The notes: generated by a model not told the origin, from the sequence alone. A stretch of DNA of 64,000 nt from Bacillota bacterium (GCA_023405135.1 JAEXYZ010000067.1:1-64000), one strand, 5' to 3'. Shown: positions 10,255 to 23,262, counted from the stretch's first letter. Program-made: numbers and translations.

Positions 10255-10694
10255 TAAATCACCTCAGTAGTTCCGCCAGCGTTCTCAATAGCTTCTTTAG
10301 CAGAAGCAGAGAACTTTTGAGCTTTCACGTTAAGCTTTTTATTAAGAGTTCCATTACCTAAAATCTTAATTCCAGCTTTTTCGTTACTTACAATACCTGT
10401 TTCTAGTAATAATGCAGGTGTTACTTCTGCACCGTCTTCGAAACGATTTAATGCATCAAGGTTAACGATCGCATATTCTTTACGGTTGATGTTCGTAAAG
10501 CCGCGTTTTGGTAAACGACGGAAAAGTGGGTTTTGACCCCCCTCAAATCCAGGACGAACGCCGCCGCCAGAACGAGCGTTTTGACCTTTATGACCTTTAC
10601 CTGCAGTTTTACCGTTACCAGAACCGATACCACGACCAACACGGTTACGCTCTTTACGAGATCCTTCTGCTGGTTTTAACTCATGAAGTTTCAT
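10254..10694 (-). CDS. rplO: 50S ribosomal protein L15
   Basis: L15, late assembly protein of the large subunit, 146 residues. Gly/Arg-rich N-terminal tail ([23 protein letters not shown]) that threads into 23S rRNA, then a globular domain with [13 protein letters not shown]. It lies between rpmD and secY. Confidence 0.98.
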   Translation of the reverse strand: MKLHELKPAEGSRKERNRVGRGIGSGNGKTAGKGHKGQNARSGGGVRPGFEGGQNPLFRRLPKRGFTNINRKEYAIVNLDALNRFEDGAEVTPALLLETGIVSNEKAGIKILGNGTLNKKLNVKAQKFSASAKEAIENAGGTTEVI

Positions 10695-10727
10695 ATGGGT
10701 GGCACCTCCTTGTTCAATGTTTGAAAA

Positions 10728-10910
10728 TTAATTTTCTTTTACAGTAACTAAGTGAGCTACTTTATCTAACATACCACGAATAGCTGCGTTGTCAGCTTGT
10801 TCTACAGTATGGTTAACTTTGCGTAAACCTAAAGCTTCAACAATTTTACGTTGTTGTGGCTTTGTACCGATCAACGATTTAGTAAGGGTGATTTCTAATT
10901 TATTAGCCAT
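10728..10910 (-). CDS. rpmD: 50S ribosomal protein L30
   Basis: L30, 60 residues, short form: [28 protein letters not shown]...[14 protein letters not shown]. Single-domain protein of the 50S subunit, in the standard rpsE-rpmD-rplO order. Confidence 0.98.
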   Translation of the reverse strand: MANKLEITLTKSLIGTKPQQRKIVEALGLRKVNHTVEQADNAAIRGMLDKVAHLVTVKEN

Positions 10911-10923
10911 TATAATTCCCCCC

Positions 10924-11424
10924 TTATCCTAATAGTTCTTCCACTGATTTTCCGCGAAGTTTTGCAACGTCCTCTGCGCGTTTTAGTTCAGTTAAACCTG
11001 CAATAGTTGCACGCACCATGTTAATAGGTGTGTTTGAACCTAGAGATTTTGAAAGAATATCAGTAATACCAGCAAGTTCAAGTACGGCACGTACAGGACC
11101 ACCAGCGATAACTCCAGTACCAGGAGCAGCAGGTTTTACTAAAATTTTACCTGCTCCAAAGTGACCAACTACATCATGTGGAGTTGTTCCACCAACACGT
11201 GGCACTTCGATTAAGTTTTTCTTCGCGTCTTCAACAGCTTTACGGATCGCGTCTGGAACCTCTTGAGCTTTACCAGTACCGAAACCTACATGACCGTTTT
11301 TATCACCTACAACAACTAGTGCTGTAAAGCGGAAGCGACGACCACCTTTAACAACTTTAGCTACGCGGTTAATAGTAACTACGCGTTCTTCAAGTTCTAG
11401 TTTGTTTGCGTCAATGCGACTCAT
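10924..11424 (-). CDS. rpsE: 30S ribosomal protein S5
   Basis: S5, at the mRNA entry site and important for decoding accuracy. 166 residues; double-stranded RNA binding N-terminal half ([47 protein letters not shown]) and C-terminal [13 protein letters not shown] segment. It is of standard length and in the spc cluster. Confidence 0.98.
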   Translation of the reverse strand: MSRIDANKLELEERVVTINRVAKVVKGGRRFRFTALVVVGDKNGHVGFGTGKAQEVPDAIRKAVEDAKKNLIEVPRVGGTTPHDVVGHFGAGKILVKPAAPGTGVIAGGPVRAVLELAGITDILSKSLGSNTPINMVRATIAGLTELKRAEDVAKLRGKSVEELLG

Positions 11425-11445
11425 GAAGTATGTCCCTCCTTCTTA

Positions 11446-11805
11446 TTAAAATTCTAAGCCGTTTTCACGTGCAGCTTCAGCTAAAGCTTTCACACGTCCA
11501 TGATATAAGTAACCACCGCGGTCAAATACAACAGCAGTAATATTTTTTTCCGCAGCGCGTTTAGCGATTGTTTCACCGATTTTTGCCGCAGCTTCTACAT
11601 TGCTACCTGCACCCTCAAAACCTTTTTCTTGAGTTGATGCACTAACAAGTGTTACACCTGCAACATCGTCAATAATTTGCGCATAGATGTTCTTGTTTGA
11701 ACGGAATACGTTTAAACGTGGACGCTCAGCAGTACCCGTAATTTTAGAACGAACACGCGCATGACGTTTTTTACGAACTTGATTTTTATCTTGTTTCGTA
11801 ATCAC
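11446..11805 (-). CDS. rplR: 50S ribosomal protein L18
   Basis: L18 binds 5S rRNA and mounts it on the central protuberance. 119 residues with [36 protein letters not shown] and [26 protein letters not shown] choose GTG at 11805 (VITKQDKN...), eight bases after AAAGGAG, over the GTG at 11814, which overlaps that site; the result matches the 120-residue B. subtilis protein. Confidence 0.97.
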   Translation of the reverse strand: MITKQDKNQVRKKRHARVRSKITGTAERPRLNVFRSNKNIYAQIIDDVAGVTLVSASTQEKGFEGAGSNVEAAAKIGETIAKRAAEKNITAVVFDRGGYLYHGRVKALAEAARENGLEF

Positions 11806-11838
11806 AGAGGTCACTCCTTTCTAACGCTTTATACAGCA

Positions 11839-12378
11839 TTATTTACCTGTTTTACCTTCTTTACGACGTACGAATTCACCTTCATAGCGAATACCTTTAC
11901 CTTTATATGGCTCTGGTGGACGAACGTCACGGATGTTAGATGCGAAAGCACCAACACGTTCTTTACTAATGCCTTTAACAATTACTTTTGTGTTTGAAGG
12001 AACTTCGACTTCTAGACCTTCTTCTGGTGTAAACTCTACTGGGTGAGAGTAACCAACGTTAAGAACAAGTTTTTTACCTTGTAGTTGCGCACGGTAACCT
12101 ACACCGATAAGTTCTAGAGAACGAGAGAATCCTTCAGAAACACCAGTTACCATGTTTGCTAGTAAGGCACGAGTTGTACCGTGAATAGTACGGTGTTCTT
12201 TTGATTCGGAAGGACGAACAACAGTAATAATGTTGCCTTCTTGCTCGATTTTCATATCTTTGTTGAATTGACGAGTTAGTTCGCCTTTTGGTCCTTTAAC
12301 AGTAACTGTGTTGTCTTCAGCAACAGTCACAGTAACGTTAGCTGGAACCTCAATTGGTTTTTTACCTACACGAGACAT
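11839..12378 (-). CDS. rplF: 50S ribosomal protein L6
   Basis: L6, beside the factor-binding centre, 179 residues, two tandem RNA-binding domains. Typical [17 protein letters not shown] start, [23 protein letters not shown] middle and [26 protein letters not shown] end. Confidence 0.98.
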   Translation of the reverse strand: MSRVGKKPIEVPANVTVTVAEDNTVTVKGPKGELTRQFNKDMKIEQEGNIITVVRPSESKEHRTIHGTTRALLANMVTGVSEGFSRSLELIGVGYRAQLQGKKLVLNVGYSHPVEFTPEEGLEVEVPSNTKVIVKGISKERVGAFASNIRDVRPPEPYKGKGIRYEGEFVRRKEGKTGK

Positions 12379-12408
12379 TTAGTTGCACCTCCATTCATTT
12401 ATTACTTA

Positions 12409-12807
12409 TTACCAAATGTAAGCTAAGATTTCTCCGCCAACTTTTTTAGCACGTGCTTCTTTATCAGTTAATACACCTTGAGAAGTTGATACTAAAGCGA
12501 TACCTAAACCATTAAGTACTTTTGGCACTTCATTTGTTTTAGCATATACGCGTAAGCCTGGTTTTGAAATACGTTTTAAACCAGTGATAACACGTTCGTT
12601 ATCTCTTCCATATTTTAAGAAGATACGGATGATACCTTGCTTATTATCTTCAACATACTCAACATCACGAACGAAACCTTCACGCTTTAAAATTTCAGCG
12701 ATTTCTTTCTTTAAGTTGGAAGCTGGTACTTCTAACTTTTCGTGACGAACCATGTTCGCGTTACGAATGCGTGTTAGCATATCTGCAATCGGATCTGTCA
12801 TTGTCAT
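12409..12807 (-). CDS. rpsH: 30S ribosomal protein S8
   Basis: S8 binds the centre of 16S rRNA and is a primary assembly protein. 132 residues, same as B. subtilis: [16 protein letters not shown] start, [11 protein letters not shown] and [20 protein letters not shown] motifs. Two in-frame starts (ATG 12807 and ATG six bases on) are possible; the outer is used as in relatives. Confidence 0.98.
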   Translation of the reverse strand: MTMTDPIADMLTRIRNANMVRHEKLEVPASNLKKEIAEILKREGFVRDVEYVEDNKQGIIRIFLKYGRDNERVITGLKRISKPGLRVYAKTNEVPKVLNGLGIALVSTSQGVLTDKEARAKKVGGEILAYIW

Positions 12808-12836
12808 AAATTTTACCTCCTTCCCAATTTAGGGGA

Positions 12837-13040
<204 letters not shown>

Positions 13041-13043
13041 TTA

Positions 13044-13583
13044 TTACTTTTGGAACGGCATACCGAATTGTGTCAATAACTCGCGAGCTTCTTCATCAGA
13101 ATTCGCAGTTGTTACGATCACGATGTCCATACCGCGTACTTTTGAAACTTTATCGTAATCGATTTCAGGGAAAATTAATTGTTCTTTAACACCTAGTGTG
13201 TAGTTACCGCGTCCGTCAAATGCTTTGTTTGAAACACCGCGGAAGTCACGTACACGTGGAAGTGCGATAGAAATTAATTTATCCAAGAATTCATACATAC
13301 GTTCACCACGTAGTGTAACTTTCGCACCGATTGGCATACCTTCACGTAAACGGAAACCTGCGATCGATTTTTTTGCTTTAGTTACAACTGGTTTTTGACC
13401 AGTGATGATTGTTAATTCTTCTACAGCAGCATCTAATGCTTTAGAGTTTTGTACTGCATCACCAACACCCATGTTGATAACGATTTTTTCAACTTTAGGC
13501 ACTTGCATTACTGATTTATATTCAAATTTGCTCATTAGAGCAGGAGAAACTTCATTTAAATATTTTTCTTTTAGGCGGCTCAT
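13044..13583 (-). CDS. rplE: 50S ribosomal protein L5
   Basis: L5 binds 5S rRNA and touches P-site tRNA and S13. 179 residues with [40 protein letters not shown] and [22 protein letters not shown]. Standard position between rplX and rpsN. Confidence 0.98.
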   Translation of the reverse strand: MSRLKEKYLNEVSPALMSKFEYKSVMQVPKVEKIVINMGVGDAVQNSKALDAAVEELTIITGQKPVVTKAKKSIAGFRLREGMPIGAKVTLRGERMYEFLDKLISIALPRVRDFRGVSNKAFDGRGNYTLGVKEQLIFPEIDYDKVSKVRGMDIVIVTTANSDEEARELLTQFGMPFQK

Positions 13584-13611
13584 GTTCGTACCTCCCTTCT
13601 CATTTTACTTA

Positions 13612-13920
13612 TTAGTCGATTACTACACCTGATTTTTTTGCAACACGAACTTTTTTGCCATCTTCGATTTTGTAACCTACACGAGTCGGCTCGCCAGATT
13701 TAGGATCGATTAGCATTACGTTCGATACGTGGATTGCAGCCTCTTGGCTTACGATTCCACCTTGTGGGTTTAACTGGTTAGGTTTAACGTGTTTTTTCAC
13801 GATGTTTACACCTTCAACAAGAACACGGTCTTGTTTTGGGAAAGCAGCAAGAACTACACCTACTTTACCTTTATCTTTACCAGTAATAACTTTTACTTTG
13901 TCGCCCTTTTTTACATGCAT
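13612..13920 (-). CDS. rplX: 50S ribosomal protein L24
   Basis: L24, an initiator of 50S assembly near the tunnel exit, 102 residues. KOW domain at the start ([23 protein letters not shown]). The frame is open 11 codons further upstream, but ATG at 13920 has AAGGAGGTGCGACATA before it and gives the family length. Confidence 0.97.
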   Translation of the reverse strand: MHVKKGDKVKVITGKDKGKVGVVLAAFPKQDRVLVEGVNIVKKHVKPNQLNPQGGIVSQEAAIHVSNVMLIDPKSGEPTRVGYKIEDGKKVRVAKKSGVVID

Positions 13921-13957
13921 TATGTGTCGCACCTCCTTGATTGGTACTATCATGAAA

Positions 13958-14326
13958 TTAAAGAACTTCTGGAGCTAATGAAACGATTTTCATGAAGTTG
14001 CTATCACGTAATTCACGTGCAACAGGCCCGAAAATACGAGTTCCGCGTGGTGACTTATCGTCTTTGATGATTACGCAAGCATTTTCGTCAAATTTAATAT
14101 AAGTACCATCTTTACGGCGTACACCAGATTTTGTGCGAACGACAACAGCCTTAACAACGTCACCTTTCTTGACAACGCCTCCTGGTGTTGCTTTCTTAAC
14201 TGTACAAACAACGATATCACCGATGTTAGCAGTTTTACGGCCAGAACCACCAAGCACTTTAATTGTTAAAACTTCACGTGCACCTGAGTTGTCAGCAACT
14301 TTCATACGAGTTTCTTGTTGGATCAC
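13958..14326 (-). CDS. rplN: 50S ribosomal protein L14
   Basis: L14, at the intersubunit bridge near the factor site, 122 residues. [29 protein letters not shown] start and GPVARELRD...[11 protein letters not shown] end. Start codon is GTG. Lies between rpsQ and rplX. Confidence 0.98.
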   Translation of the reverse strand: MIQQETRMKVADNSGAREVLTIKVLGGSGRKTANIGDIVVCTVKKATPGGVVKKGDVVKAVVVRTKSGVRRKDGTYIKFDENACVIIKDDKSPRGTRIFGPVARELRDSNFMKIVSLAPEVL

Positions 14327-14369
14327 TTAGGTTACCTCCCTTCGGAAATAGGTATGTTCCGAAATGTTA

Positions 14370-14633
14370 TTAAATAATAACCGCTTTTTCTACGATTTCC
14401 ACTAGGCGGAAACGTTTAGTAGCTGATAGCGGGCGAGTTTCCATGATACGTACGATATCACCGATTTTCGCTTCGTTTAACTCATCATGAGCCTTGAACT
14501 TTTTAGAGTATTTTACACGTTTTCCGTATAATTTGTGTTTCTTATAAGTTTCAACAAGAACAGTAACTGTTTTGTCCATTTTATCTGAAACGACACGGCC
14601 TGTGTAAACTTTGCGTTGGTTACGCTCAGTCAT
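14370..14633 (-). CDS. rpsQ: 30S ribosomal protein S17
   Basis: S17, primary 16S rRNA binder, 87 residues, OB fold. [35 protein letters not shown] and [21 protein letters not shown] are the family core. Standard neighbour of rpmC. Confidence 0.98.
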   Translation of the reverse strand: MTERNQRKVYTGRVVSDKMDKTVTVLVETYKKHKLYGKRVKYSKKFKAHDELNEAKIGDIVRIMETRPLSATKRFRLVEIVEKAVII

Positions 14634-14650
14634 TCTCTCAAACCTCCTTA

Positions 14651-15275
<625 letters not shown>

Positions 15276-15277
15276 AA

Positions 15278-15934
15278 TTATTTGCCTCCTTCCACAGAGT
15301 TCTTCTTCGTTGGAAGGACTTCACCACGGTAAATCCATACTTTAACACCTAATTTACCATAAGTAGTGTCAGCTTCTGCATGAGCATAGTCGATGTCAGC
15401 ACGAAGAGTATGAAGTGGAACAGTTCCTTCGCTATAATGTTCAGCACGCGCGATATCAGCGCCACCTAAACGACCAGATACTTGTGTTTTAATTCCTTTT
15501 GCACCAGCGCGAATTGTGCGTTGGATTGCTTGTTTTTGAGCACGGCGGAATGAAACGCGGTTCTCAAGTTGACGAGCGATGTTTTCTGCTACTAAACGAG
15601 CATCAAGATCAGCTTTTTTGATTTCTACGATGTTTATGTGTACACGTTTACCAGTTAAATCGTTAAGGTATTTACGTAAGTTTTCTACTTCCGTACCGCC
15701 TTTACCGATTACCATACCTGGTTTCGCAGTGTGAATTGTAATGTTTACGCGATTTGCAGCGCGTTCGATTTCTACTTTAGAAACTGAAGCTTCTTTTAAA
15801 GCAGACTCGATATATTTACGAATTTTAATATCTTCGTGTAAAAGAGCAGCATAGTCTTTCTCAGCGTACCATTTTGACTCCCAGTCACGAATAATACCAA
15901 CTCGTAGTCCTATTGGATGTACTTTTTGACCCAC
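15278..15934 (-). CDS. rpsC: 30S ribosomal protein S3
   Basis: S3 lines the mRNA entry tunnel and helps unwind mRNA. 218 residues, KH domain with [16 protein letters not shown] (GKGG loop) and the C-terminal domain [33 protein letters not shown] start at 15934 three bases after rplV. Confidence 0.98.
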   Translation of the reverse strand: MGQKVHPIGLRVGIIRDWESKWYAEKDYAALLHEDIKIRKYIESALKEASVSKVEIERAANRVNITIHTAKPGMVIGKGGTEVENLRKYLNDLTGKRVHINIVEIKKADLDARLVAENIARQLENRVSFRRAQKQAIQRTIRAGAKGIKTQVSGRLGGADIARAEHYSEGTVPLHTLRADIDYAHAEADTTYGKLGVKVWIYRGEVLPTKKNSVEGGK

Positions 15935-15937
15935 GGA

Positions 15938-16282
15938 TTAACCCTCCTTCTTCTCAGATACCACTAGAGTAATGTGGCTTGTGCGTTTGTTAATTGCGCT
16001 TGCACGTCCTTGTGCACGTGGACGGAAACGTTTTAATGTTGGACCTTCGTCAACAAATACTTCAGAAACAACTAGGTTGTTTACATCTAAATCATAGTTG
16101 TGCTCAGCGTTAGCAACTGCAGATTTCAATACTTTTTCAACGACTGGAGACGCCGCTTTTGGAGTATGACGTAAAATTGCAACTGCTTCACCAACTTGCT
16201 TACCTCGAATTAAGTCTACTACTAGACGTACTTTACGAGGAGCGATGCGCACTGTGCGAGCGATAGCTTTAGCTTGTGTCAT
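15938..16282 (-). CDS. rplV: 50S ribosomal protein L22
   Basis: L22, whose hairpin lines the peptide exit tunnel and is a macrolide resistance site. 114 residues, [25 protein letters not shown] and the loop near [19 protein letters not shown], which looks wild type. Lies between rpsS and rpsC. Confidence 0.98.
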   Translation of the reverse strand: MTQAKAIARTVRIAPRKVRLVVDLIRGKQVGEAVAILRHTPKAASPVVEKVLKSAVANAEHNYDLDVNNLVVSEVFVDEGPTLKRFRPRAQGRASAINKRTSHITLVVSEKKEG

Positions 16283-16304
16283 TAGGATTTACCTCCTCTC
16301 AAAA

Positions 16305-16583
16305 TTAGCGTCTTGTTTTCTTGTCATCTGCACCGTGACCTTTGTAAGTACGTGTTGGTGCGAATTCGCCTAATTTGTGACCTACCATATCTTCTGTCAC
16401 GTATACAGGAACGTGTTTACGTCCATCATATACAGCGATTGTTAAACCGATGAAGTTCGGGAAGATAGTAGAACGGCGTGACCAAGTTTTAATAACTTGT
16501 TTTTTCTCTGAACCTTCTTGTGCTTCAACTTTTTTCATTAAGTGATCATCCACAAAAGGTCCTTTTTTCAAGCTGCGACCCAT
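16305..16583 (-). CDS. rpsS: 30S ribosomal protein S19
   Basis: S19 of the 30S head, 92 residues: [20 protein letters not shown] start, [24 protein letters not shown] core and disordered basic tail [11 protein letters not shown]. Position rplB-rpsS-rplV is invariant. Confidence 0.98.
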   Translation of the reverse strand: MGRSLKKGPFVDDHLMKKVEAQEGSEKKQVIKTWSRRSTIFPNFIGLTIAVYDGRKHVPVYVTEDMVGHKLGEFAPTRTYKGHGADDKKTRR

Positions 16584-16643
16584 TTAGGAACCTCCCTCCG
16601 TGACTCCACCACGGCTCTGAACACGAACCGTAGTATAATCACA

Positions 16644-17474
16644 TTATTTTTTACGAGAACGAATGATTAACTTATTAGTTTTGTTTTTCTTCTTACGAGT
16701 TTTGTAACCAAGAGCTGGTTTACCCCATGGTGTCATTGGAGATTTACGTCCGATTGGAGAACGTCCTTCACCACCACCGTGTGGGTGATCATTAGGGTTC
16801 ATTACAGAACCACGTACAGTTGGGCGTTTACCTAACCAACGAGTACGACCTGCTTTACCAATGTGGATAAGTTCGTGTTGTTCGTTACCTACTTGACCGA
16901 TTGTAGCACGGCAAGTTGCAAGCACTAAGCGAACCTCACCAGATTGTAAACGGATAATTACGTATTTGCCTTCACGACCAAGTACTTGCGCAGAAGTACC
17001 AGCAGAACGTACTAATTGTCCGCCTTTACCAGGTTTTAACTCGATGTTATGGATTGTAGTACCCATTGGAATGTTTGCTAATGGTAAAGCGTTACCTACT
17101 TTAATGTCTGCATCTGGACCAGAAACGATTGTTTGACCAACTTCTAATCCTTTTGGAGCTAAGATGTAACGTTTTTCACCGTCAGCGTAATTGATTAATG
17201 CGATATTCGCAGAGCGGTTTGGATCATATTCGATAGTAGCAACGCGTCCTGGAATTCCATCTTTAAGACGTTTGAAGTCAATTACGCGATATTGCTTCTT
17301 ATGACCACCACCATGATGACGAACAGTAATTTTACCTTGGTTGTTACGACCAGCTTTGCGTTTGATTGGTTCTAATAAAGACTTTTCAGGCTTATTAGTT
17401 GTAATTTCCGCAAAGTCAGATGACGTCATGTTACGACGACCATTTGAGGTTGGTTTATACTTTTTAATCGCCAT
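16644..17474 (-). CDS. rplB: 50S ribosomal protein L2
   Basis: L2, needed for subunit joining and peptidyl transfer. 276 residues; [23 protein letters not shown]-terminal core, and C-terminal [20 protein letters not shown] with the His near the peptidyl transferase centre. ATG at 17474 follows GAAGGAGGGAAAAC. Confidence 0.98.
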   Translation of the reverse strand: MAIKKYKPTSNGRRNMTSSDFAEITTNKPEKSLLEPIKRKAGRNNQGKITVRHHGGGHKKQYRVIDFKRLKDGIPGRVATIEYDPNRSANIALINYADGEKRYILAPKGLEVGQTIVSGPDADIKVGNALPLANIPMGTTIHNIELKPGKGGQLVRSAGTSAQVLGREGKYVIIRLQSGEVRLVLATCRATIGQVGNEQHELIHIGKAGRTRWLGKRPTVRGSVMNPNDHPHGGGEGRSPIGRKSPMTPWGKPALGYKTRKKKNKTNKLIIRSRKK

Positions 17475-17520
17475 TTGTTTTCCCTCCTTCTTAATTGTTC
17501 ACTTTATATCTTCTAAGATA

Positions 17521-17805
17521 TTAAATCTCAAAAATTTCGATTTCTTTACTATCAGCAGTTAATTTAACGATTGCTTTACGGCGTTTGTTTGTGTAACCAC
17601 CAAATTTACCAACGCGTTTAAATTTACCTTTGTAGTTCATAATGTTCACTTTTTCAACTTTTACATCAAAGATAGCTTCTACAGCATCTTTAACTTGAGT
17701 TTTGTTTGCGCGAACATCTACTTCGAAAGTATATTTTTTGTCAGCCAAAAGTTCTGAAGAACGCTCAGTAATGACCGGACGTTTAATAATATCACGTGCT
17801 TCCAT
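17521..17805 (-). CDS. rplW: 50S ribosomal protein L23
   Basis: L23, docking point for trigger factor and SRP at the tunnel exit. 94 residues, [27 protein letters not shown] start. Its ATG overlaps the rplD stop by one base (TAATG). Confidence 0.98.
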   Translation of the reverse strand: MEARDIIKRPVITERSSELLADKKYTFEVDVRANKTQVKDAVEAIFDVKVEKVNIMNYKGKFKRVGKFGGYTNKRRKAIVKLTADSKEIEIFEI

Positions 17806-18428
17806 TATCCAAGCACCTCCTCAACTTTTTCTACTGCAGCTTTTGTGAATACAACTTTATCATGACCTAGAAGATCAAGAACGTTGATTCCAGCAGCCGT
17901 TAAAACAGTTACACCAGGGATGTTACGAGCAGATAATGCTACGTTTTCATTTAGTTCAGCTGTAACGAATAAAGCTTTTTTATCAATGTTTAAGTTGTTT
18001 AAGATTGATACGAAATCTTTAGTTTTTGGTGCATCTAATTGTAATGCATCAAGAACTACGAAGTTTTGTTCTACTACTTTAGCTGATAAAGCAGATTTAA
18101 GAGCTAAGCGGCGAACTTTCTTCGGTAATTTATAGCTGTAGCTACGTGGTGTTGGTCCGAATACGATACCACCACCGCGCCATTGTGGAGAGCGGATAGA
18201 ACCTTGACGTGCACGACCAGTTCCTTTTTGACGCCATGGTTTACGACCACCACCAGAAACTTCAGAACGGTTTTTAACTTTATGATTACCTTGACGTAGA
18301 GAAGCGCGTTGTGCGATTACTGCGTCGAATAATACTGCTTCGTTTGGCTCAATTCCAAAAACTGCGTCGTTTAATTCGATTTCACCAACTGAAGCACCTG
18401 TTTGACTAAGTACAGATACCTTTGTCAT
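17805..18428 (-). CDS. rplD: 50S ribosomal protein L4
   Basis: L4, whose extended loop reaches the exit tunnel ([28 protein letters not shown] in the family; seen near residues 60-90). 207 residues, as in B. subtilis. In E. coli it represses its own operon; whether it does so here is unknown. Macrolide-linked residues look wild type. Confidence 0.98.
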   Translation of the reverse strand: MTKVSVLSQTGASVGEIELNDAVFGIEPNEAVLFDAVIAQRASLRQGNHKVKNRSEVSGGGRKPWRQKGTGRARQGSIRSPQWRGGGIVFGPTPRSYSYKLPKKVRRLALKSALSAKVVEQNFVVLDALQLDAPKTKDFVSILNNLNIDKKALFVTAELNENVALSARNIPGVTVLTAAGINVLDLLGHDKVVFTKAAVEKVEEVLG

Positions 18429-18454
18429 TCCTGTTTCCTCCTTTCTTCGAGAAA

Positions 18455-19084
18455 TTATTTAGATTTTACAGCTGATTTAACTGTAACTAATGCTTTTTTA
18501 GAACCAGGAACATTACCTTTAACTAATAGTAAGTTACGTTCTGCATCAACTTTTACGATTTCTAAGTTTTGGATTGTAACTACATTACCACCAGTTTGAC
18601 CAGGTAAAGCTTTTTGTTTGAATACGCGGTTCGGAGCTACTGGACCCATTGAACCAGGACGACGGTGGTAACGAGAACCGTGGGCCATAGGACCACGAGA
18701 TTGTCCGTGGCGTTTAATTACACCTTGGAAACCTTTACCTTTAGTAACACCTGTTACATCTACTACATCGCCTTCTGCGAAAATTTCTACTTTGACTTCT
18801 TGACCAACTTCGTATTCTTCAACGTTTACGTTGCGGAATTCACGAATGAAGCGCTTAGGAGCAGTATTCGCTTTTGCTACGTGACCTTGTTCTGGTTTGT
18901 TTGAAAGCTTAACGCGCTTATCTTCGAAACCAATTTGGATTGCTTCGTAGCCATCAGTTTCAACAGTTTTCTTTTGAAGCACTACGTTTGGAGCAGCTTC
19001 AATAACTGTAACTGGGATTAAATCGCCATTCTCAGCGAAAACTTGAGTCATACCGATTTTTCTACCTAAGATTCCTTTAGTCAT
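18455..19084 (-). CDS. rplC: 50S ribosomal protein L3
   Basis: L3, one of the two starters of 50S assembly, reaching to the peptidyl transferase centre through the loop [18 protein letters not shown] (near residues 130-148). 209 residues, [22 protein letters not shown] start. Confidence 0.98.
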   Translation of the reverse strand: MTKGILGRKIGMTQVFAENGDLIPVTVIEAAPNVVLQKKTVETDGYEAIQIGFEDKRVKLSNKPEQGHVAKANTAPKRFIREFRNVNVEEYEVGQEVKVEIFAEGDVVDVTGVTKGKGFQGVIKRHGQSRGPMAHGSRYHRRPGSMGPVAPNRVFKQKALPGQTGGNVVTIQNLEIVKVDAERNLLLVKGNVPGSKKALVTVKSAVKSK

Positions 19085-19131
19085 TTGTCACACCTCCTGT
19101 GATTATTTAAAAGTTCTATTTGTTTTTACCA

Positions 19132-19563
<432 letters not shown>

Positions 19564-19568
19564 TCAAA

Positions 19569-19597
19569 ATTATATACAATAAAAAAAGAATTAGCAA
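19569..19597 (-). promoter_or_regulatory. Promoter of the S10-spc-alpha operon
   Basis: TTGCTA (19592-19597), 17-base spacer, perfect TATAAT (19569-19574) on the minus strand, about 130 bases before rpsJ. Confidence 0.7.
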
Positions 19598-19785
19598 GTG
19601 TTTTTGCTATATTCTTTTAAATTGTTATGATAAATAGTCGCTTTTCTACAATTCCTTTTAAAGCCCTTTTAAATATAATGAATCTATTCATTAATATCAA
19701 CAAAATATGTGTGGTTATTTATGGCACCATTTGATTATGTTTCTTCTCGACGCAATATCGATTTCTTCTATTACTTAATACACGA

Positions 19786-19819
19786 AGAAAGGTGTCCTAA
19801 AATTCAGGACACCTTTCTT
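19786..19819 (-). terminator. Terminator after the antiporter-like gene
   Basis: Inverted repeat GAAAGGTGTCCT (19787-19798) with AGGACACCTTTC (19806-19817), T-rich on both sides, six bases from the stop at 19825. It separates this gene from the S10 operon. The 180 bases between it and the S10 promoter show nothing else I can name. Confidence 0.85.
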
Positions 19820-19824
19820 AATTA

Positions 19825-21156
19825 TTATGAAAAGAACATAACGGCAGCCCATCCAAAAATAATGAGCGGAATATTAAAGATGAAAAACGTCGGAATACAT
19901 GTATCACGTATATGGTCATGTTGTCCATCTACATTCAAACCAGCAGTTGGTCCTAATGTAGAATCTGAAGCTGGTGATCCTGCATCACCTAAAGCTCCTG
20001 CTGTACCAATTAAAGTAATTATTCCTGCAGTACTTAAACCAAAACCTAAACCAATTGGTACAAATATTGCAGCAATAATAGGTATAGTTGCAAAAGATGA
20101 TCCAATACCCATATCGATAAGTAAACCGATTAATAGCATGATTAATACTGCTAAACCTTTGTTGTCACCTAATATATTATTCGCAGCTTGAACTAATTGA
20201 TCAACATGTCCTGTTGCAGTTACTACTGAAGCAAAACCACTAGATGCAATCATTACTAGCCCGATAAAGGCCATTAAGCGCATACCATCTGTCAATACTT
20301 GATCAGCCTCGCTCCATTTTAATGCACCTGTAACATATAAAATTACAACTCCAACAAGTGCTCCCAGGAACATTGAGCCTGAAGTAAGCGGAACGATACT
20401 TGGAATTTGAACAATTACCGCTGCTAAAAGAGCGATAATGGTAAATATCACGTTTCTCTTTTCTATTGTTACTTTAATTTCTGTTTCTACTTGTCTATTT
20501 TCATACTTTCTTGGTTTACGGAAAATAAACAATGCTGCTACTAATCCAACAATCATTCCTATTGCTGGGATTAACATCGGTCCATAAACTTCAGATTTTG
20601 ATATTTCAAGACCAGCTGCTGTTATATTATCCGCTACGATGCCTTGATATACTAACCCAAAACCAAAAGGTAAACTCATATATGGTGTAATTAATCCGAA
20701 TGCTAAAATACAAGCGATTAAACGACGATCAATTTCTAGCATATTTAAAATTTTAATAATCGGCGGAATTAATAACGGTATAAAGGCAATATGTATTGGA
20801 ATTAAGTTTTGTGAAAAAATCGACATTAATAAAATAACAAAGAATAATAGTGATTTAACTAAACCTTTTTTTTGTGAGTCTCCTTCACGTTGAACTAATC
20901 TCAAGATAGTTACGACAAGCAATTCCGATATTCCCGTTTTAGAAATAGCAATTGCTAAACCACCGAGCATTCCATAACTTAGAGCAACTTCTGCCCCCTC
21001 ACCTAAACCTTCTACAAAAGCGATTAATGTATCATCTAGAGACATCCCTGCAGTGATACCACCAGCAACAGCCCCTATTACTAATGAAAATACAACGTTG
21101 ATCCGTAAAACACTCAATATAAGCATTACGACAACAGCGATAATTACTGCATTCAT
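19825..21156 (-). CDS. YuiF/NhaC-type Na+/H+ antiporter-like membrane protein
   Basis: 443 residues, about 11-12 hydrophobic segments, closely like B. subtilis YuiF (start MNAVIIAVVVMLILSVLRINVVFSLVIGAVAGG). The GGLAIAISKTGISELLV and GDAGSPASDSTLGPTAGLN segments are family signatures. YuiF-like proteins are annotated as Na+/H+ antiporters or amino acid permeases of the NhaC/IT superfamily; the substrate is not established. It is monocistronic: a terminator lies downstream, and a promoter-like TTGACT...TATAGA lies about 50 bases upstream. B. subtilis has no homologue between tuf and rpsJ, so the location is specific to this lineage. Confidence 0.85.
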   Translation of the reverse strand: MNAVIIAVVVMLILSVLRINVVFSLVIGAVAGGITAGMSLDDTLIAFVEGLGEGAEVALSYGMLGGLAIAISKTGISELLVVTILRLVQREGDSQKKGLVKSLLFFVILLMSIFSQNLIPIHIAFIPLLIPPIIKILNMLEIDRRLIACILAFGLITPYMSLPFGFGLVYQGIVADNITAAGLEISKSEVYGPMLIPAIGMIVGLVAALFIFRKPRKYENRQVETEIKVTIEKRNVIFTIIALLAAVIVQIPSIVPLTSGSMFLGALVGVVILYVTGALKWSEADQVLTDGMRLMAFIGLVMIASSGFASVVTATGHVDQLVQAANNILGDNKGLAVLIMLLIGLLIDMGIGSSFATIPIIAAIFVPIGLGFGLSTAGIITLIGTAGALGDAGSPASDSTLGPTAGLNVDGQHDHIRDTCIPTFFIFNIPLIIFGWAAVMFFS

Positions 21157-21233
21157 TACAAATTCACTTTCCTTTACTAATATGTTAACTTGTTAAAGTC
21201 TATAATGAGTTAAAAGGAAAGTCAATGTAAATA

Positions 21234-21279
21234 AAAGCCACTGTTTATTCCTAGAATTTTCGGAATATACAGTGACTTT
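21234..21279 (-). terminator. Terminator of the Bce transporter genes
   Basis: Inverted repeat of about 18 bases per arm (AAAGCCACTGTTTATTCC with GGAATATACAGTGACTTT, 21234-21279), T-rich on the minus strand, seven bases after the permease stop. Confidence 0.85.
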
Positions 21280-21285
21280 CTTCTA

Positions 21286-23262
21286 TTATAATGACTCTTT
21301 TATAACCTTTTTATAATATTGAGTTGAGAGTACTGCAAATACAGTGTACATCATAATGTATAAGCACATCGTAATAACAAGCGGTGCTACTAATTCTGTA
21401 CCGAACAACCACCATCCAGACTTAACTGCAAAATAGCTGTGAAGTAGACCAATCAATAATGGAACACCAAAGTTGAAAGCTTGTTTTGCATAAATTCCTT
21501 TCATGATGTTAGATGTTGAGAATCCAATTTTTCGTAGAATAACATATGATTCTCTTTCTTCCTCTGCTTCTGCCATTTGTTTAAAGTACAGAATGCTTCC
21601 CGTTGTTAATAAAAAGGCTAATCCTAAAAAGGCTGTTACAAAGATGGTTAAACCTAGAGAAGTAACATTACGTTTTCTTATTTCTTCATAGGATGGTTGA
21701 ATAAAACTGTGACCACTCTCTTCATCAATCAATTCTCTCTCATCAGCAAAATTAGTATATATTTCTTCGGCTTTTGCTCTATCTTTCTCATTTTTTAAAT
21801 TTATGCCAATTTGAGAGGTGAAATCAGTTTCTTCTATATTATTTGACTGTATTTCTTCAAACATTTTATCCGTTACAACTATAACCGGACTCCCTAGAGT
21901 TACTTGTTCCGATAATAAAAAGTCTTCTCGTATTTCTTTAATATATAACGGAATCTCAGTCTCCCCTGCTTTGACTGTGATTTCTTTTCCGGATTTAAGA
22001 GGTAATATCTCCGCTAAGACATTAACATAACTAGTTAATAAAGCTTCCCCATCAGCTAACTGTAAACTTGGCTGTATTTGTTGTAAATCACTTAAAGAAA
22101 CAACAGTAGTTTGCGATTCCCCATCAAATAAAGTAAGTTCTTCTAAATGTTCAGATACTAAATCCCCAATATTAAGCATTACACTTGAAATTTTATATGT
22201 GTCCTGTTCATAGTCAATTCCTTCAATATCTAACTTTTCTATAAACTCAGTTCCTTTGTTATTTAATAGAATATAGTCATAAGGTGAAGCCTGTCTTGCA
22301 TTTGTTCCCGATGAATAATATGCAATATACGACAAACTCATAATCCCTACAGCTAATCCTGTAAGTAACGTGATTAATGTTAATGATTTAGAATTCCCTT
22401 TCATTCGATGCATTATTGGCGTTACCGCTAACACATCAGTTACTTTCAAATGACCTTTCTTTTTCACACGTATTAGATTCATAATAAGCGAAACTGAATA
22501 ACGGAAGAAAAGAAAAGTACCTAACATAGTAGAGGCTAATATTATAATCATATTTAAAAATAGATTATTTAAGAAACTTGATTTAACATCAAATAAAAAT
22601 GTTGATAGGTAATATCCAAAGGCAATCAAAAGTAGACCTAATAAACCCATTATTGATTGGAAAATACTGAATCGCTTTACACGTTCATCTGCCTGTTTTG
22701 AAGCACTAAATAGTGATAATAGCGATACGCGACGTACCATCCAAACTAGCTGCAATATAATGACTAATAAGAGAATAGCAAAGATTATAACTGATTGTTT
22801 AAATGCTTCCAGCGAAAAGGTTAAATGAATAACCATATCAATTTCTAGCATTTTTATTAATATCATAGCAAATAGGCGAGAACTGAAAAATCCAATAATC
22901 ATCCCTATACAAACTGCCATTACAAATAAAAAGATATTTTCTAGTGCAATCAACCGAACAACTAAACCCTTTGTCATTCCTATCAGTTGATATAGTCCAA
23001 TTTCTTTACTTCTTCTTTTCATAAAAAGCTGGCTGGCGTAAAGTACAAACAAAGTAATAATTACATATAAAACATAGCTTGCTGCACGAAATCCCGTTGA
23101 AGCTGTACCACTACGCTCTAATGCCTCAATTACGCTTGGATTATATTGTAGCGTAGTAAAGGAAAAGCAAAGTGTTACACTAAAAATTAACGCGAAGAAA
23201 TATAAGTAATATTGTTTGAGGTTTTTCCGCATACTTCGAAAAACTAATCGACTAAGCGTCAT
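21286..23262 (-). CDS. Bce-type ABC transporter permease (FtsX-like)
   Basis: 658-residue permease of the BceB/VraG family, which senses and removes antimicrobial peptides acting on lipid II cycle intermediates. Ten hydrophobic segments are visible. The large hydrophilic stretch at about residues 325-525, between segments 7 and 8, is the extracellular ligand-sensing domain typical of BceB. FtsX-type repeats cover the first and last four segments ([28 protein letters not shown]). Two starts fit, GTG 23271 and ATG 23262; I use ATG, with GGCGGTG before it. Both overlap the ATPase gene. Which peptide it handles cannot be read from sequence. Confidence 0.92.
   Translation of the reverse strand: MTLSRLVFRSMRKNLKQYYLYFFALIFSVTLCFSFTTLQYNPSVIEALERSGTASTGFRAASYVLYVIITLFVLYASQLFMKRRSKEIGLYQLIGMTKGLVVRLIALENIFLFVMAVCIGMIIGFFSSRLFAMILIKMLEIDMVIHLTFSLEAFKQSVIIFAILLLVIILQLVWMVRRVSLLSLFSASKQADERVKRFSIFQSIMGLLGLLLIAFGYYLSTFLFDVKSSFLNNLFLNMIIILASTMLGTFLFFRYSVSLIMNLIRVKKKGHLKVTDVLAVTPIMHRMKGNSKSLTLITLLTGLAVGIMSLSYIAYYSSGTNARQASPYDYILLNNKGTEFIEKLDIEGIDYEQDTYKISSVMLNIGDLVSEHLEELTLFDGESQTTVVSLSDLQQIQPSLQLADGEALLTSYVNVLAEILPLKSGKEITVKAGETEIPLYIKEIREDFLLSEQVTLGSPVIVVTDKMFEEIQSNNIEETDFTSQIGINLKNEKDRAKAEEIYTNFADERELIDEESGHSFIQPSYEEIRKRNVTSLGLTIFVTAFLGLAFLLTTGSILYFKQMAEAEEERESYVILRKIGFSTSNIMKGIYAKQAFNFGVPLLIGLLHSYFAVKSGWWLFGTELVAPLVITMCLYIMMYTVFAVLSTQYYKKVIKESL

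Noticed and set aside
19709..20191. Plus-strand open frame of 160 codons over the antiporter-like gene
   Set aside because: It crosses the terminator and the 3' part of the minus-strand membrane protein; the translation is Pro/Ile/Ala-rich shadow sequence.
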